A stretch of DNA of 34,866 bases, taken from positions 1 to 34,866 of the forward strand of contig JAHEBE010000006.1 in NCBI GenBank assembly GCA_024642365.1, read 5' to 3'. The translations under genes were made by a program, and so were the position numbers. Each line of letters starts with the position of its first letter. Within the stretch, counting starts at the first letter, position 1. Below are positions 23,840-34,866 of this stretch, piece by piece. Source of the stretch: Algoriphagus sp. Lineage in GTDB: Bacteria > Bacteroidota > Bacteroidia > Cytophagales > Cyclobacteriaceae. The notes below the pieces were generated by a model that saw only the letters and a program-made list of their open reading frames with translations, made no database searches and was not told the origin of the DNA.

Positions 23840-23869
23840 CAAAGGTAATGAACTTAATAAAAGGAACAA
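23840..23869 (-). promoter_or_regulatory. Bacteroidota-type promoter for rpsL (str genes)
   Basis: Minus strand TTG(23867-23869)-N19-TACCTTTG(23840-23847) followed by CAGTCC. Confidence 0.82.
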
Positions 23870-23890
23870 ACTTAGGAAGTTATATTTTTA

Positions 23891-24214
23891 CTAAGCTTCT
23901 CCTGGAGTACCGAAGCTAATCGGGAATTGTGGCGTACCACCACCTTGATTAATTTTTCCAAAAGCGGCCTCATACTTTTCAATATTATCTTTAAGAGCCG
24001 CTAATAACCTTTTCGCATGCTCTGGAGTCACTATTACTCTAGATTTCACCTTTGCTTTTGGTACACCAGGCATTAGTCGAATAAAGTCGATTACAAATTC
24101 TGAGTTCGAGTGCGCAATCATCGCCAAGTTTGAATAAACCCCTTCAGCTACCTCTTCAGAAAGCTCTATATTGATCTGGTGGTTTTGATCTTGGATTTTT
24201 TTTTCATCTTCCAT
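23891..24214 (-). CDS. DUF3467-family small protein
   Basis: 107 aa MEDEKKIQDQNHQINIELSEEVAEGVYSNLAMIAHSNSEFVIDFIRLMPGVPKAKVKSRVIVTPEHAKRLLAALKDNIEKYEAAFGKI, between rpoC and rpsL; recognised family of unknown function. Confidence 0.88.
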   Translation of the reverse strand: MEDEKKIQDQNHQINIELSEEVAEGVYSNLAMIAHSNSEFVIDFIRLMPGVPKAKVKSRVIVTPEHAKRLLAALKDNIEKYEAAFGKINQGGGTPQFPISFGTPGEA

Positions 24215-24228
24215 ATTTCACTTAGATT

Positions 24229-24257
24229 AAAAAAGGCCTGTATGAATACAGGCCTTT
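24229..24257 (-). terminator. Rho-independent terminator downstream of rpoC
   Basis: Minus strand AAAGGCCTGTATTCATACAGGCCTTTTTT: 11 bp perfect stem, 4-nt loop, T tract. Confidence 0.92.
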
Positions 24258-24278
24258 CGTTTAAAATTATACTTTCTA

Positions 24279-27200
24279 TTAAAGAATAGCCTCGCTAGTT
24301 CTTTTAGAATTACTACGCTCAATGTTTTCAGAAAGCTTATCGTATTCCTCTTGAGATCCTACAATTAGTGGCTGAAGTCTTCGCTGACCAGTACCTGCAG
24401 GGATCAAGTGACCCACAATTACGTTTTCTTTCAAACCGAGTAGCTCATCTCTTTTTCCTCTGATGGCAGCTTCAGAAAGCACTTTCGTGGTTTCTTGGAA
24501 GGATGCTGCAGAGATAAAGCTTTCTGTACCCAAAGATGCGGCTGTGATACCTTGAAGAGTTGGCTTTGATACCGCTGTCTCTGCATCACGAACAGTCACA
24601 AGTTTTAGATCCTTACGCTTCAGACTAGAATTCTCGTCTCTCAATCTTCTGGCAGAAATGATCATACCTGGCTTCAATGTAGAAGAATCACCAGCATCCA
24701 TTACCACTTTCTTATCAAGAATATTATCATTCTCCTCACGGAAAGCCCACTTATCTACCACTTGATTCTGAAGGAAGCCAGTGTCACCAGCATCCAGAAT
24801 TTCAACTTTCTGCATCATTTGAGATACGATAACCTCAATGTGCTTATCGTTGATTTTAACACCCTGGAGACGATATACTTCCTGAATTTCATTCACCAAG
24901 TATTCTTGAACTGCAGTTGGACCTTTGATAGAAAGGATATCATTTGGAGTAATTGCTCCATCAGAAAGTGCTTCACCAGCTCGGATAAAGTCATTTTCTT
25001 GAACCAAGATGTGCTTAGAAAGAGATACCATGTATTTCTTAATTACACCATCTTTTGACTCAATGATGATTTCTCTATTACCTCGCTTGATACCGCCATA
25101 AGAAACTACACCGTCAATCTCAGATACTACCGCTGGATTTGATGGATTTCTAGCTTCAAATAATTCAGTAACTCTAGGAAGACCTCCAGTAATATCTCTT
25201 GTCTTACCAACTGATCTTGGGATTTTCACCAATATCTGTCCAGCTTTCACTTTTTCACCTGCTTCAACCGCTAAGTGAGCTCCAACTGGAATGTTATAGC
25301 CTTTAGAATCTTCGCCATAATTGACAAGAATCGCAGGGTTTTTGGTTCTATCTTTTGTATCGATGATTACTTTTTCACGGAAACCTGTCTGATCATCTGC
25401 AACTTCTTTGAAAGTAACACCTTCAACAATTGCGTCAAATTCGATTTTTCCATCAAATTCAGAAAGAATAACAGCATTATATGGATCCCACTTACAAAGT
25501 GATTCGCCTTTAATAACCTTCTGCCCATCTTTTACATTAAGGATTGCTCCATAAGGCACATGGTTAGACACTAAAGTCTTACCAGATTTCGCATCATTGA
25601 TTTTGATCTCTCCAGATCTACCCATTACAACAGAAAGTGGTTCACCCTCTTTATTGGTAGTCTCAATCCATCTCAATTCTTCGTCAAATTCAACCACACC
25701 TTCAAACTTGGCAGGAACGGAAGCTTCAACAGCCATGTTCGATGCCGTACCACCTACGTGGAATGTTCTTAAGGTAAGTTGAGTACCTGGCTCACCAATT
25801 GATTGCGCTGCGATTACCCCAACTGATTCACCGTTTTGAACCATGTTACCAGTAGAAAGATTTCTACCATAACATTTAGCACAAACTCCTCTTCTGGTTT
25901 CGCAAGTCAATACGGATCTAATTTCTACTTCTTCAATAGTCGACTCATCTACGATTCGAGCTACTTCATCATCAATTTCAGACCCAGCCTCAACGATTAA
26001 CTCGTCAGTAATCGGATCATATAAATCATGAACAGAAACCCTACCTAAGATTCGCTCAGAAAGCGGCTCTACGATTTCGTCGTTATCTCTTAATGGCTGA
26101 ACAATTAGACCACGAAGTGTACCACAATCTTCCTCAGTGATAATCATATCCTGAGCAACGTCCACAAGTCGTCTAGTTAAGTATCCAGCATCAGCTGTCT
26201 TCAAAGCGGTATCCGCAAGACCCTTACGTGCACCGTGTGTAGAGATGAAATACTCCAATACATCCAAACCTTCTTTAAAGTTGGAAAGAATTGGGTTTTC
26301 GATGATTTCACCAACAGATCCTTGAAGGTTCTTTTGTGGTTTTGCCATCAATCCTCTCATACCACCCAGTTGACGAATCTGCTCTCTTGAACCTCTAGCT
26401 CCTGAGTGCATCATCATGTAGATCGCATTGAATCCTTGCTTATCCTCTTCCATTTGTCTCATCAGATTATTAGTCAAATGAGAGTTAGTACGAGTCCAGA
26501 TATCAATTACTTGGTTATATCGCTCATTGTCTGTGATAAGACCCATCAAGTAGTTATTCCAAACTTGATCCACCTCTTCTTTTGCTTTCGCAATCATCGG
26601 CTCTTTTTCCGCTGGAATAATTACGTCATTTAATCCCATTGACAATCCACCTTTGTATGCCATCTGGAATCCAAGGTTTTTGATATCGTCTAGGAATTGG
26701 GCTGTACGAGCCATACCACAAACTTTTACTACTGTAGCAATGATCTGCTGAAGTTTTTTCTTGGTCAAAAGTTCATTCACATATCCTACCTCATCTGGAA
26801 CAAACTGATTGAAGATCAATCGGCCTGCAACGGTATCAATGATTTGACTCGTGATATTTCCTTCTGCATCTCTGACATTTACCTTACACTTGATGTTTGC
26901 GTGCTTGGAGATTTGCTCCTCATTCATCGCAATGATCACCTCTTCTGTGCTGTAGAATGTCATTCCCTCACCAGCAACTGGCTCTTGAGGCGTTGATTTT
27001 TTGCCTTTAGTTACATAATAAAGACCCAAAACCATGTCTTGAGATGGTACTGTAATTGGCGCACCATTCGCTGGGTTAAGGATATTATGTGATGAAAGCA
27101 TCAAAGTGGAAGCTTCCAATATTGCCTCATGGCCAAGTGGTACGTGAACTGCCATCTGGTCACCGTCAAAATCGGCGTTGAATGCAGTACATACTAATGG

Positions 27201-28592
27201 GTGAAGCTGAATCGCTTTTCCTTCGATCAATTTAGGCTGGAAAGCTTGAATACCTAGTCTGTGAAGCGTAGGAGCACGGTTGAGCAGGACAGGATGTCCT
27301 TTCAATACGTTTTCCAAGATATCCCAAACAACTGGATCCTTGCGGTCCACAATTTTCTTGGCAGATTTTACTGTCTTTACAATTCCTCTTTCAATCAGTT
27401 TTCTGATAATAAAAGGCTTGAAAAGTTCAGCCGCCATATTTTTTGGTAGACCACACTCGTGAAGCTTCAATTCAGGACCTACTACGATCACCGAACGTCC
27501 GGAATAATCCACACGCTTTCCGAGCAAGTTTTGACGGAATCGACCCTGCTTTCCTTTCAACATATCAGAAAGAGATTTCAAGGCACGGTTTCCATCGGAT
27601 CTTACCGCATTTACTTTTCTAGAGTTGTCAAAAAGTGAATCTACAGCTTCCTGAAGCATTCTCTTTTCGTTTCTCAAAATCACCTCAGGAGCTTTGATAT
27701 CAATCAATCGCTTCAATCGGTTATTTCTAATGATTACTCTTCTGTAGAGATCATTCAAGTCAGAGGTTGCAAAACGACCACCATCCAAAGGAACCAATGG
27801 ACGTAATTCTGGCGGGATTACTGGCACCATTCGTACCACCATCCACTCTGGTCTGTTTTCAATTCTTGTTCTTGCATCACGGAAAGCTTCAACGACTTTA
27901 AGTCGTTTTAAAGCTTCTGCTTTACGCTGCTGAGATGTGTCTGTAGCTGCCTGGTGACGCAAAGAGTATGATAAATCATCCAGATCAATTCTTGCTAAAA
28001 GCATTTCAAGAGCTTCTGCTCCCATTTTAGCAATAAATTTATTCGGATCTTCATCATCCAACATGTGGTTTTCCTTCGGAAGCTTATCCATGATATCCAA
28101 GTACTCGTCTTCCGTAAGGAAGTCAAGGTATTGAACACCTTCTTCAGCTTTGATACCCGCTTGAACTACCGCATATCGCTCGTAATAAACGATTTGATCC
28201 AACTTCTTGGTAGGAAGACCCAACAAGTAGCCGATTTTATTTGGTAGTGATTTGAAATACCAAATGTGAGCTACTGGAACCACCAATTCGATGTGCCCCA
28301 TTCGCTCGCGTCTCACTTTCTTTTCAGTTACCTCGACTCCACAACGGTCGCAGATAATTCCTTTATATCTGATGCGCTTGTACTTGCCACAATGACACTC
28401 CCAGTCTTTAACTGGACCAAAGATTCGCTCACAGAACAATCCGCCCATTTCAGGCTTATAGGTTCTATAATTGATGGTCTCTGGCTGAGTCACTTCACCA
28501 TTTGAACTATCCAGAATAGATTCTGGAGAGGCCAAGCTTACAGTGACTCTTGAAAAATCATTGTTAAGTTTTTTATTTTTTCTGAACGCCAT
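24279..28592 (-). CDS. rpoC: DNA-directed RNA polymerase subunit beta'
   Basis: 1437 aa; [25 protein letters not shown] (zinc site), [15 protein letters not shown] catalytic motif. Confidence 0.99.
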   Translation of the reverse strand: MAFRKNKKLNNDFSRVTVSLASPESILDSSNGEVTQPETINYRTYKPEMGGLFCERIFGPVKDWECHCGKYKRIRYKGIICDRCGVEVTEKKVRRERMGHIELVVPVAHIWYFKSLPNKIGYLLGLPTKKLDQIVYYERYAVVQAGIKAEEGVQYLDFLTEDEYLDIMDKLPKENHMLDDEDPNKFIAKMGAEALEMLLARIDLDDLSYSLRHQAATDTSQQRKAEALKRLKVVEAFRDARTRIENRPEWMVVRMVPVIPPELRPLVPLDGGRFATSDLNDLYRRVIIRNNRLKRLIDIKAPEVILRNEKRMLQEAVDSLFDNSRKVNAVRSDGNRALKSLSDMLKGKQGRFRQNLLGKRVDYSGRSVIVVGPELKLHECGLPKNMAAELFKPFIIRKLIERGIVKTVKSAKKIVDRKDPVVWDILENVLKGHPVLLNRAPTLHRLGIQAFQPKLIEGKAIQLHPLVCTAFNADFDGDQMAVHVPLGHEAILEASTLMLSSHNILNPANGAPITVPSQDMVLGLYYVTKGKKSTPQEPVAGEGMTFYSTEEVIIAMNEEQISKHANIKCKVNVRDAEGNITSQIIDTVAGRLIFNQFVPDEVGYVNELLTKKKLQQIIATVVKVCGMARTAQFLDDIKNLGFQMAYKGGLSMGLNDVIIPAEKEPMIAKAKEEVDQVWNNYLMGLITDNERYNQVIDIWTRTNSHLTNNLMRQMEEDKQGFNAIYMMMHSGARGSREQIRQLGGMRGLMAKPQKNLQGSVGEIIENPILSNFKEGLDVLEYFISTHGARKGLADTALKTADAGYLTRRLVDVAQDMIITEEDCGTLRGLIVQPLRDNDEIVEPLSERILGRVSVHDLYDPITDELIVEAGSEIDDEVARIVDESTIEEVEIRSVLTCETRRGVCAKCYGRNLSTGNMVQNGESVGVIAAQSIGEPGTQLTLRTFHVGGTASNMAVEASVPAKFEGVVEFDEELRWIETTNKEGEPLSVVMGRSGEIKINDAKSGKTLVSNHVPYGAILNVKDGQKVIKGESLCKWDPYNAVILSEFDGKIEFDAIVEGVTFKEVADDQTGFREKVIIDTKDRTKNPAILVNYGEDSKGYNIPVGAHLAVEAGEKVKAGQILVKIPRSVGKTRDITGGLPRVTELFEARNPSNPAVVSEIDGVVSYGGIKRGNREIIIESKDGVIKKYMVSLSKHILVQENDFIRAGEALSDGAITPNDILSIKGPTAVQEYLVNEIQEVYRLQGVKINDKHIEVIVSQMMQKVEILDAGDTGFLQNQVVDKWAFREENDNILDKKVVMDAGDSSTLKPGMIISARRLRDENSSLKRKDLKLVTVRDAETAVSKPTLQGITAASLGTESFISAASFQETTKVLSEAAIRGKRDELLGLKENVIVGHLIPAGTGQRRLQPLIVGSQEEYDKLSENIERSNSKRTSEAIL

Positions 28593-28612
28593 AGTTTTTT
28601 GAAGATAGGTTA

Positions 28613-28630
28613 AGGGCTCTTGAGAGCCCT
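28613..28630 (-). other. Intergenic hairpin between rpoB and rpoC (no T tract)
   Basis: Minus strand AGGGCTC-TCAA-GAGCCCT: 7 bp perfect stem with 4-nt loop, followed by TAACC rather than a T run. Confidence 0.6.
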
Positions 28631-28641
28631 AATTCGCTTAA

Positions 28642-31600
28642 TTAATCTAGGGTAATTTCAAGAGCCAAACCTCTTAACTCGTGAACCAATACATTGAATG
28701 ATTCAGGAATGTTAGGTTTAGGAAGGTTTTCACCCTTCACAATTGCTTCATAAGCTTTTGCTCTACCGATTACATCATCAGACTTTACTGTCAGGATTTC
28801 TTGAAGGACGTGAGAAGCACCAAATGCTTCTAAAGCCCAAACTTCCATCTCTCCGAATCGCTGTCCACCAAATTGTGCTTTACCACCCAATGGCTGCTGC
28901 GTAATCAAAGAATAAGGTCCGATTGATCTAGCGTGCATCTTGTCATCAACCAAGTGACCAAGCTTCAACATGTAAGAAACACCTACTGTAATTGGCTGGT
29001 CAAATTTAACTCCTGATAGACCGTCATATAAATACGTTCTACCATAAGCTGGAAGTCCTGCAAGCTCAAGCTCGTGAGAAACTTCTTCCAAAGTAGCTCC
29101 GTCAAAAATCGGAGTTGCATACTTTTTACCAAGCTTCTGTCCTGCCCATGCAAGGACTGTTTCAAAGATTTGTCCGATGTTCATTCGAGAAGGTACACCT
29201 AGTGGATTCAATACGATATCCATTGGAGTTCCATCTTCTAGGAATGGCATGTCTTCGTCTCGAACAATTCGAGCTACGATACCCTTGTTACCGTGGCGAC
29301 CTGCCATCTTATCTCCCACTTTCAGCTTACGCTTCTTAGCGATATAGACTTTTGCAAGTTGTACGATTCCAGCTGGAAGCTCATCCCCTACTTCTAGGGT
29401 AAATCGCTCACGCTTGAAGTTACCACTGATCTCATTTCGAGAATTCACAAAGTTTTTCACCAAAGCAATCACCAAATTATTGGTATGCTCATCCTTTGTC
29501 CAGTCATCAAGAATGATGTCTGAAATCAGGTTTGCTTCCTCTGGAACGTTGTAGTTACTCTCATCACGATATGGATTCTTAGCTGGGAACAAATTGCTTT
29601 CAATATTCTTAGCACTGAATTTTGTTCCTTTAGAGATGATCTCATCACCAAACTTGTGCTTCACACCTTGAGAGGTTTTCCCATCAAGGATAGTAACTAG
29701 TTTGTTGATCATTCGAGCTCTGATAGCCAATAAATCCTTCGAATATTTCGCTTTTAGCTTTTCAACTTCTGCCTTAGACTTAGCACGGTTGTCTTTGTCT
29801 TTCTTAGGACGAGAGAAAAGTTTGGTTTCGATGACCACACCATTCAAGGATGGAGAGGCTTTTAGCGATGCATCTTTCACGTCACCAGCCTTATCCCCGA
29901 AGATTGCACGAAGCAGTTTTTCTTCAGGAGTTGGATCAGTCTCACCTTTAGGAGTGATTTTACCGATGATAATGTCGCCTTCTTTCACCTCAGCACCAAT
30001 GCTGATTACGCCATTTTCGTCAAGGTTTTTAACAGCCTCTTCAGAAACGTTTGGAATTTCAGAAGTTAATTCTTCTTCACCTCTCTTGGTATCACGTACT
30101 TCGAGTTGGAACTCTTCTACGTGAATGGAAGTGAAAACATCTTCTCGAACTACTCGCTCAGATATTACGATCGCATCCTCAAAGTTATATCCTTGCCATG
30201 GCATGTAAGCCACTTTCAAGTTTTTACCCAAGGCTAACTCACCATCGTTTGTAGAATATCCTTCTACCAATACCTGACCTTTTTTGATTCGCTGGCCTTT
30301 AAGCACCAGAGGTGTCAAGTTGATAGTAGTATCTTGGTTAGTTCTTCTAAACTTGATCAAATCATATGATTTGTATTCGTCTGTGAAGTTTACCAAAAGC
30401 TCGTCTTCTGTAAGATCATATTTGATCACAATTTTTCGAGCATCTACGTAATCAATTACTCCATCCGCCTCGGCGATGATCAATGATCTAGAATCTATCG
30501 CAGCTTTTGCTTCCAAGCCTGTTCCTACAATTGGAGCTTCAGCCTTAAGAAGAGGTACTGCTTGACGCTGCATGTTTGATCCCATCAAAGCTCTGTTCGC
30601 ATCATCATGCTCCAAGAAAGGAATTAGAGAGGCTGCAACAGATACAATTTGGTTTGGAGCAACGTCCATATAAGAAATCTCCGAAGGTTCCAATACTGGG
30701 AAGTCTCCTTCAAATCTTGCTTTTACTTTTTCGTTGATGAACTTACCAGTCTCATTAAGCGGCGCATTGGCCTGCGCAATGTTATGATCATCTTCCTCTT
30801 CTGCAGTTAGGAAAACGATGTCTTCAGACTTCATTCCTGCTTTGCCATCTTTTACTTTTCTATAAGGAGTCTCAAGGAATCCCATAGAGTTTACTTTGGC
30901 ATGTACACAGAGAGAAGAAATCAAACCGATATTTGGTCCTTCTGGAGTTTCGATTGTACAAAGACGACCGTAGTGCGTATAGTGAACATCTCGAACCTCA
31001 AAACCAGCTCTTTCTCTCGAAAGACCCCCTGGCCCTAAAGCCGAAAGCCTACGCTTGTGAGTCAATTCAGCCAATGGATTGGTTTGATCCATGAACTGAG
31101 ATAGCTGATTAGTTCCGAAGAAAGAGTTGATTACTGAAGAAAGCGTTCGAGCATTAATCAAATCAACTGGTTTGAAATCTTCGTTATCTCTAACGTTCAT
31201 TCGCTCACGGATTGTTCTTGCCATACGAGCAAGACCTACACCGAATTGACTATAAAGCTGCTCACCAACAGTTCTAACTCTTCTATTGCTCAAGTGGTCA
31301 ATATCATCTACCACCGCTTTGGAGTTGATCAATCCGATCAAATACTTCACGATGTAAATAATATCCTCTTTAGTCAATACAATTTTCTCAGGATCAATAT
31401 CAAGACCAAGCTTTTTATTGATTCTATATCTTCCCACTTCACCAAGATCATATCGCTTATCTGAGAAGAACAAGCTGTGAATTACCTCTCGAGCAGTAGA
31501 CTCATCAGGAGCCTCTGTATTTCTCAATTGTCGGTAAATTACTTCAACTGCTTCTTTTTCAGAGTTTGAGTTATCTTTTTGAAGTGTGTTATATACGATA

Positions 31601-32517
31601 GAGAATTCGGCCACATTCACATCTTCCCTGTTTAGGATGATGCTTTTGGAACCAGAATCCAAAATCATTTCAATGTCTTCTTCAGTCAGGACAGTGTCCC
31701 GCTCTAGTAAGACTTCATTTCTATCAATTGAAACTACCTCTCCAGTATCTTCATCTACGAAATCTTCCACCCACGTTCTAAGTACACGAGCAGCGAGCTT
31801 ACGCCCTGCTACTTTCTTCAATGCAGCTTTAGTGGTTGGAACCTCCTCAGAAAGGCCGAAAAGATCAAGAATGTCTTTATCAGTTCCATATCCGATGGAT
31901 CTCAATAGTGTAGTAACTGGGAATTTTTTCTTTCGATCGATGTAAGCATACATGACATTATTAATATCAGTTGCGAATTCGATCCAAGAACCTTTGAAAG
32001 GGATAATTCTAGCTGAATAGAGCTTTGTACCATTGGTATGCTTGCTCTGGGCAAAGAAAACTCCTGGAGATCTGTGAAGTTGAGAGACGATTACACGCTC
32101 TGCACCGTTGATTACAAAGGAACCTTTCTCCGTCATGTACGGAAGATTGCCTAAGAATACTTCTTGTTCGATAGTCTCGAAATCCTCATTGTCCTCATCG
32201 TGGCAAAGTAATCTTAATTTTGCTTTAAGGGGAACAGAGTAGGTCAATCCACGGTCAATACATTCGCCGACACTGTATTTTGGAGGGTCTACTGCATAAT
32301 CAATAAATTCCAAAGTGAAATTCTCTCTGGAATCACTGATCGGGAAGTTTTCTGCGAATACTTTAAATAAGCCGTCTGCCCGTCGCTTTTCTGCAGGAGT
32401 ATCCAACTGAAAAAAGTCTTTGAATGACTGCAGCTGAATATCTAGAAAATCCGGATAGTCTTTGACCACCTTAATGGAGGAGAAACTTTTCCTTTCGGTT
32501 TGATTCTTGATAGCCAA
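28642..32517 (-). CDS. rpoB: DNA-directed RNA polymerase subunit beta
   Basis: 1291 aa; [81 protein letters not shown]. Start codon is TTG (plus-strand CAA at 32515-32517). Confidence 0.98.
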   Translation of the reverse strand: MAIKNQTERKSFSSIKVVKDYPDFLDIQLQSFKDFFQLDTPAEKRRADGLFKVFAENFPISDSRENFTLEFIDYAVDPPKYSVGECIDRGLTYSVPLKAKLRLLCHDEDNEDFETIEQEVFLGNLPYMTEKGSFVINGAERVIVSQLHRSPGVFFAQSKHTNGTKLYSARIIPFKGSWIEFATDINNVMYAYIDRKKKFPVTTLLRSIGYGTDKDILDLFGLSEEVPTTKAALKKVAGRKLAARVLRTWVEDFVDEDTGEVVSIDRNEVLLERDTVLTEEDIEMILDSGSKSIILNREDVNVAEFSIVYNTLQKDNSNSEKEAVEVIYRQLRNTEAPDESTAREVIHSLFFSDKRYDLGEVGRYRINKKLGLDIDPEKIVLTKEDIIYIVKYLIGLINSKAVVDDIDHLSNRRVRTVGEQLYSQFGVGLARMARTIRERMNVRDNEDFKPVDLINARTLSSVINSFFGTNQLSQFMDQTNPLAELTHKRRLSALGPGGLSRERAGFEVRDVHYTHYGRLCTIETPEGPNIGLISSLCVHAKVNSMGFLETPYRKVKDGKAGMKSEDIVFLTAEEEDDHNIAQANAPLNETGKFINEKVKARFEGDFPVLEPSEISYMDVAPNQIVSVAASLIPFLEHDDANRALMGSNMQRQAVPLLKAEAPIVGTGLEAKAAIDSRSLIIAEADGVIDYVDARKIVIKYDLTEDELLVNFTDEYKSYDLIKFRRTNQDTTINLTPLVLKGQRIKKGQVLVEGYSTNDGELALGKNLKVAYMPWQGYNFEDAIVISERVVREDVFTSIHVEEFQLEVRDTKRGEEELTSEIPNVSEEAVKNLDENGVISIGAEVKEGDIIIGKITPKGETDPTPEEKLLRAIFGDKAGDVKDASLKASPSLNGVVIETKLFSRPKKDKDNRAKSKAEVEKLKAKYSKDLLAIRARMINKLVTILDGKTSQGVKHKFGDEIISKGTKFSAKNIESNLFPAKNPYRDESNYNVPEEANLISDIILDDWTKDEHTNNLVIALVKNFVNSRNEISGNFKRERFTLEVGDELPAGIVQLAKVYIAKKRKLKVGDKMAGRHGNKGIVARIVRDEDMPFLEDGTPMDIVLNPLGVPSRMNIGQIFETVLAWAGQKLGKKYATPIFDGATLEEVSHELELAGLPAYGRTYLYDGLSGVKFDQPITVGVSYMLKLGHLVDDKMHARSIGPYSLITQQPLGGKAQFGGQRFGEMEVWALEAFGASHVLQEILTVKSDDVIGRAKAYEAIVKGENLPKPNIPESFNVLVHELRGLALEITLD

Positions 32518-32547
32518 GGTAGTGTATGTTTATGGTGAAATTAATTT

Positions 32548-32570
32548 AGTGGAATAAGTCAATTTCCACT
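32548..32570 (-). other. rpoB leader hairpin
   Basis: Minus strand AGTGGAA-ATTGACTTA-TTCCACT: 7 bp perfect stem. Confidence 0.5.
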
Positions 32571-32608
32571 TGAAATAATGCAATTTAAGACCTGTGCATA
32601 AACAGGAA

Positions 32609-32635
32609 AAGACCTGACTAAAATAGTCAGGTCTT
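32609..32635 (-). terminator. Hairpin/attenuator-like terminator between rplL and rpoB
   Basis: Minus strand AAGACCTGACTA-TTT-TAGTCAGGTCTT followed by TT, 12 bp perfect inverted repeat; short U run suggests a partial terminator or processing site. Confidence 0.7.
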
Positions 32636-32674
32636 AGGTGCTGAGCCTCAACCTAATAGTCTCGGCTGAGCAAA

Positions 32675-33058
32675 TTATTTAATCTCTACTTCAGCACCAG
32701 CCTCTTCCAAAGACTTCTTCAAGCCTTCAGCTTCGTCTTTAGCTACGCCTTCTTTTAGTGCCTTAGGAGCTGAATCTACTAGATCTTTTGCCTCTTTAAG
32801 ACCAAGACCAGTCAATTCTTTAACAAGTTTTACAACTGCCAGTTTAGAAGCACCTGCTGCCTTCAAGATCACATCGAAAGATGTTTTCTCTTCTTCAGCT
32901 GGAGCATCTCCAGCACCAGCCGCGCCACCTGCAACTACTACTGCTCCTGCAGCAGCAGGCTCGATGCCATACTGGTCCTTAAGGATATCTGTCAATTCTT
33001 TAACTTCTTTTACAGTCAAGTTTACCAACTGATCTGCAAGTTGTGTAAGATCTGCCAT
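32675..33058 (-). CDS. rplL: 50S ribosomal protein L7/L12
   Basis: [72 protein letters not shown]. Confidence 0.99.
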   Translation of the reverse strand: MADLTQLADQLVNLTVKEVKELTDILKDQYGIEPAAAGAVVVAGGAAGAGDAPAEEEKTSFDVILKAAGASKLAVVKLVKELTGLGLKEAKDLVDSAPKALKEGVAKDEAEGLKKSLEEAGAEVEIK

Positions 33059-33100
33059 CGTATTTGAAATTTAATTTTTGTTTAATTATTTTTTTAAGTA

Positions 33101-33643
33101 TTATTTTTCTTCTCTTTCTGCAAGTGTTTTAAGCACACCGGTCAAATTGTTTTGACCACTTTGCAATGCAGAAATGAGGTTCATTGCTGGAGATTGTAGC
33201 AATCCAATTAGATCGCCAAGCAATTCCTGCTTTGATTTGAGCTTAGACAACATTTCCAAGTTCGCCTCTCCGATGAATACATCAGATTCGATAGCTGCAC
33301 CTTTGAATATTGGCTTAGTCTCTTTTTTACCTTGTTTTTTTCTATAATCCAGCAATAAATTTGCTGGCAGGTTACTGGTCTCTTTTGAGAATAATATTCC
33401 AGAAAATCCCTTCAAAGCTTCAGATGACAACTTGGAATAGTCAGCATCTAAATTTTCAAGAGCTTTTGCGATAAGCGTGTTTTTGTAAACTTTGTACTCA
33501 ACACCTTTTTCGAAACATGCTCTTCTGAACGCGTTGGTCTTAGCTACCGAAAATCCGGAAGCATCAGTGATGTAGAAGAAAGGGTTTTCTTTAAACTTCT
33601 CAGTAAGACCGTCGATTATTACTTTCTTTTCGTCTCTAGTCAT
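33101..33643 (-). CDS. rplJ: 50S ribosomal protein L10
   Basis: MTRDEKKVIIDGLTEKFKENPFFYITDASGFSVAKTNAFRRACFEKGVEYKVYKNTLIAKAL. Confidence 0.97.
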   Translation of the reverse strand: MTRDEKKVIIDGLTEKFKENPFFYITDASGFSVAKTNAFRRACFEKGVEYKVYKNTLIAKALENLDADYSKLSSEALKGFSGILFSKETSNLPANLLLDYRKKQGKKETKPIFKGAAIESDVFIGEANLEMLSKLKSKQELLGDLIGLLQSPAMNLISALQSGQNNLTGVLKTLAEREEK

Positions 33644-33645
33644 GA

Positions 33646-34344
33646 TTAAATACCTTGAATGCTACCCTTGTCTACTGCGATTCCAGGAGACATTGTACTG
33701 GATAAATATATACTCTTAAAATACGTTCCTTTCGATGAGGAAGGCTTTAGCTTAGAGATAGTAAGGATAAGCTCTTTCACGTTTTCCTGAATTTGCTCAG
33801 GAGAGAATGAAACTTTTCCAATACCGGCATGGATAATTCCAAATTTATCAACCTTGAAGTCGATTTTACCAGCTTTTACTTCTTTTACTGCTTTAGCTAC
33901 ATCGAGAGTAACAGTTCCTGATTTCGGGTTTGGCATAAGACCTCTTGGTCCTAATACTCTACCCAATCTACCTACCTTCGCCATAACGTTTGGCATCGTG
34001 ATGATGACATCAATGTCAGTCCATCCGCCTTCAATTTTAGCGATGTAGTCGTCCAAGCCTGCGTAATCTGCACCTGCTTCGGTTGCTTCAGCTACTTTAT
34101 CAGGAGTACAAAGCACCAATACTTTGATGTCTTTACCAGTACCATGTGGCAAGGCTACTACACCTCTTACCATTTGATCAGCTTTACGTGGATCTACGCC
34201 CAAACGAACGTTTACATCTACTGAAGCATCAAACTTTGCCAATGATATTTCCTTTAAAATAGAAGAAGCTGCCTCAAGGGAGTACACTTGGCTTGGGTCG
34301 TACTTAGAAAGAGCTTCTTTTTGCTTTTTTGTTAACTTAGCCAT
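33646..34344 (-). CDS. rplA: 50S ribosomal protein L1
   Basis: [53 protein letters not shown]. Confidence 0.98.
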   Translation of the reverse strand: MAKLTKKQKEALSKYDPSQVYSLEAASSILKEISLAKFDASVDVNVRLGVDPRKADQMVRGVVALPHGTGKDIKVLVLCTPDKVAEATEAGADYAGLDDYIAKIEGGWTDIDVIITMPNVMAKVGRLGRVLGPRGLMPNPKSGTVTLDVAKAVKEVKAGKIDFKVDKFGIIHAGIGKVSFSPEQIQENVKELILTISKLKPSSSKGTYFKSIYLSSTMSPGIAVDKGSIQGI

Positions 34345-34354
34345 TGTTTTTTAT

Positions 34355-34798
34355 TTATACTTCCCAAGGGGCTTTTCCAGATACAGTGATACCCATGCTT
34401 CGTGCTGTCCCAGCTACCATTTTCATGGCAGACTCGACTTTGAAAGCATTAAGGTCAGGCATTTTTACCTCCGCAATCTCTCTCACTTGATCCCATGATA
34501 CTGATCCAACCTTCTTACGGTTAGGTTCAGCAGAACCACTCTTTAGCTTTGCAGCCTCAAGCAACAAGTTTGCTGCAGGAGGAGTTTTAACCACAAAGTC
34601 AAAAGACTTGTCAGAGTAGATCGTAATCAATACAGGTAGCACTTGACCCATTTTATCTTGGGTACGCGCATTGTATTGCTTACAAAACTCCATAATGTTC
34701 AGACCCTTGGAACCAAGAGCTGGACCTACTGGAGGCGACGGGTTTGCCTGGCCACCTTTCACTTGTAGTTTTAAATAACCAGTGATTTCCTTAGCCAT
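34355..34798 (-). CDS. rplK: 50S ribosomal protein L11
   Basis: [40 protein letters not shown]. Confidence 0.99.
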   Translation of the reverse strand: MAKEITGYLKLQVKGGQANPSPPVGPALGSKGLNIMEFCKQYNARTQDKMGQVLPVLITIYSDKSFDFVVKTPPAANLLLEAAKLKSGSAEPNRKKVGSVSWDQVREIAEVKMPDLNAFKVESAMKMVAGTARSMGITVSGKAPWEV

Positions 34799-34801
34799 TG
34801 C

Positions 34802-34866
34802 TTAGTCTTGTTTTTCTACTTGTATAAAGTTTAATTCTACAGGAGTATTTCTTCCGAAGATTTTGA
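34802..34866 (-). CDS. nusG: Transcription termination/antitermination protein NusG, C-terminal fragment (truncated by window edge)
   Basis: Minus strand reads KIFGRNTPVELNFIQVEKQD*, matching the NusG KOW C-terminus (IFGRxTPVEL), in the expected position next to rplK. Confidence 0.85.
   Translation of the reverse strand, partial: KIFGRNTPVELNFIQVEKQD

Noticed and set aside
29702-30124. 140 aa plus-strand ORF antisense to rpoB
   Set aside because: Ser/Leu/Phe-rich shadow of a conserved rpoB region; no independent evidence.
31586-31945. 119 aa plus-strand ORF antisense to rpoB
   Set aside because: Same reason: Ser/Thr-rich shadow ORF of rpoB.

Overview
The window is almost entirely a conserved core locus of a Bacteroidota genome, probably Cytophagales/Cyclobacteriaceae-like (inferred from protein character and the TTG-N19-TAnnTTTG promoters). 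On the minus strand, reading from high to low coordinates, it carries: the 3' end of nusG, rplKAJL, rpoB, rpoC, a DUF3467-family small protein, the str genes (rpsL, rpsG, fusA, rpsJ), the S10/spc/alpha ribosomal protein cluster (rplC to rplQ, with secY, map, infA, rpmJ and rpoA), carA, eno, a DivIC/FtsB-like protein, an exported beta-barrel-like hypothetical protein, cysE and cysM. The only plus-strand gene I accept is a short Rossmann-fold (F420H2:NADP oxidoreductase-like) ORF at the left edge. I added two genes missing from the ORF track (rpmD, rpmJ), the nusG 3' fragment, and corrected several starts (rpsM, rpsH, carA, divIC-like). I found no mobile element, CRISPR array, tRNA/rRNA or evident defence or other novel multigene system. 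What deserves a second look is non-coding: strong terminators and Bacteroidota-type promoters that split the cluster at unusual points (rpoC/DUF3467/rpsL, rpsJ/rplC, rplQ/carA, possibly rpsN/rpsH), a multi-hairpin rplL-rpoB leader with a duplicated pairing arm, a TTG start on rpoB, and a recurrent TAA-TY-ATG gene junction.
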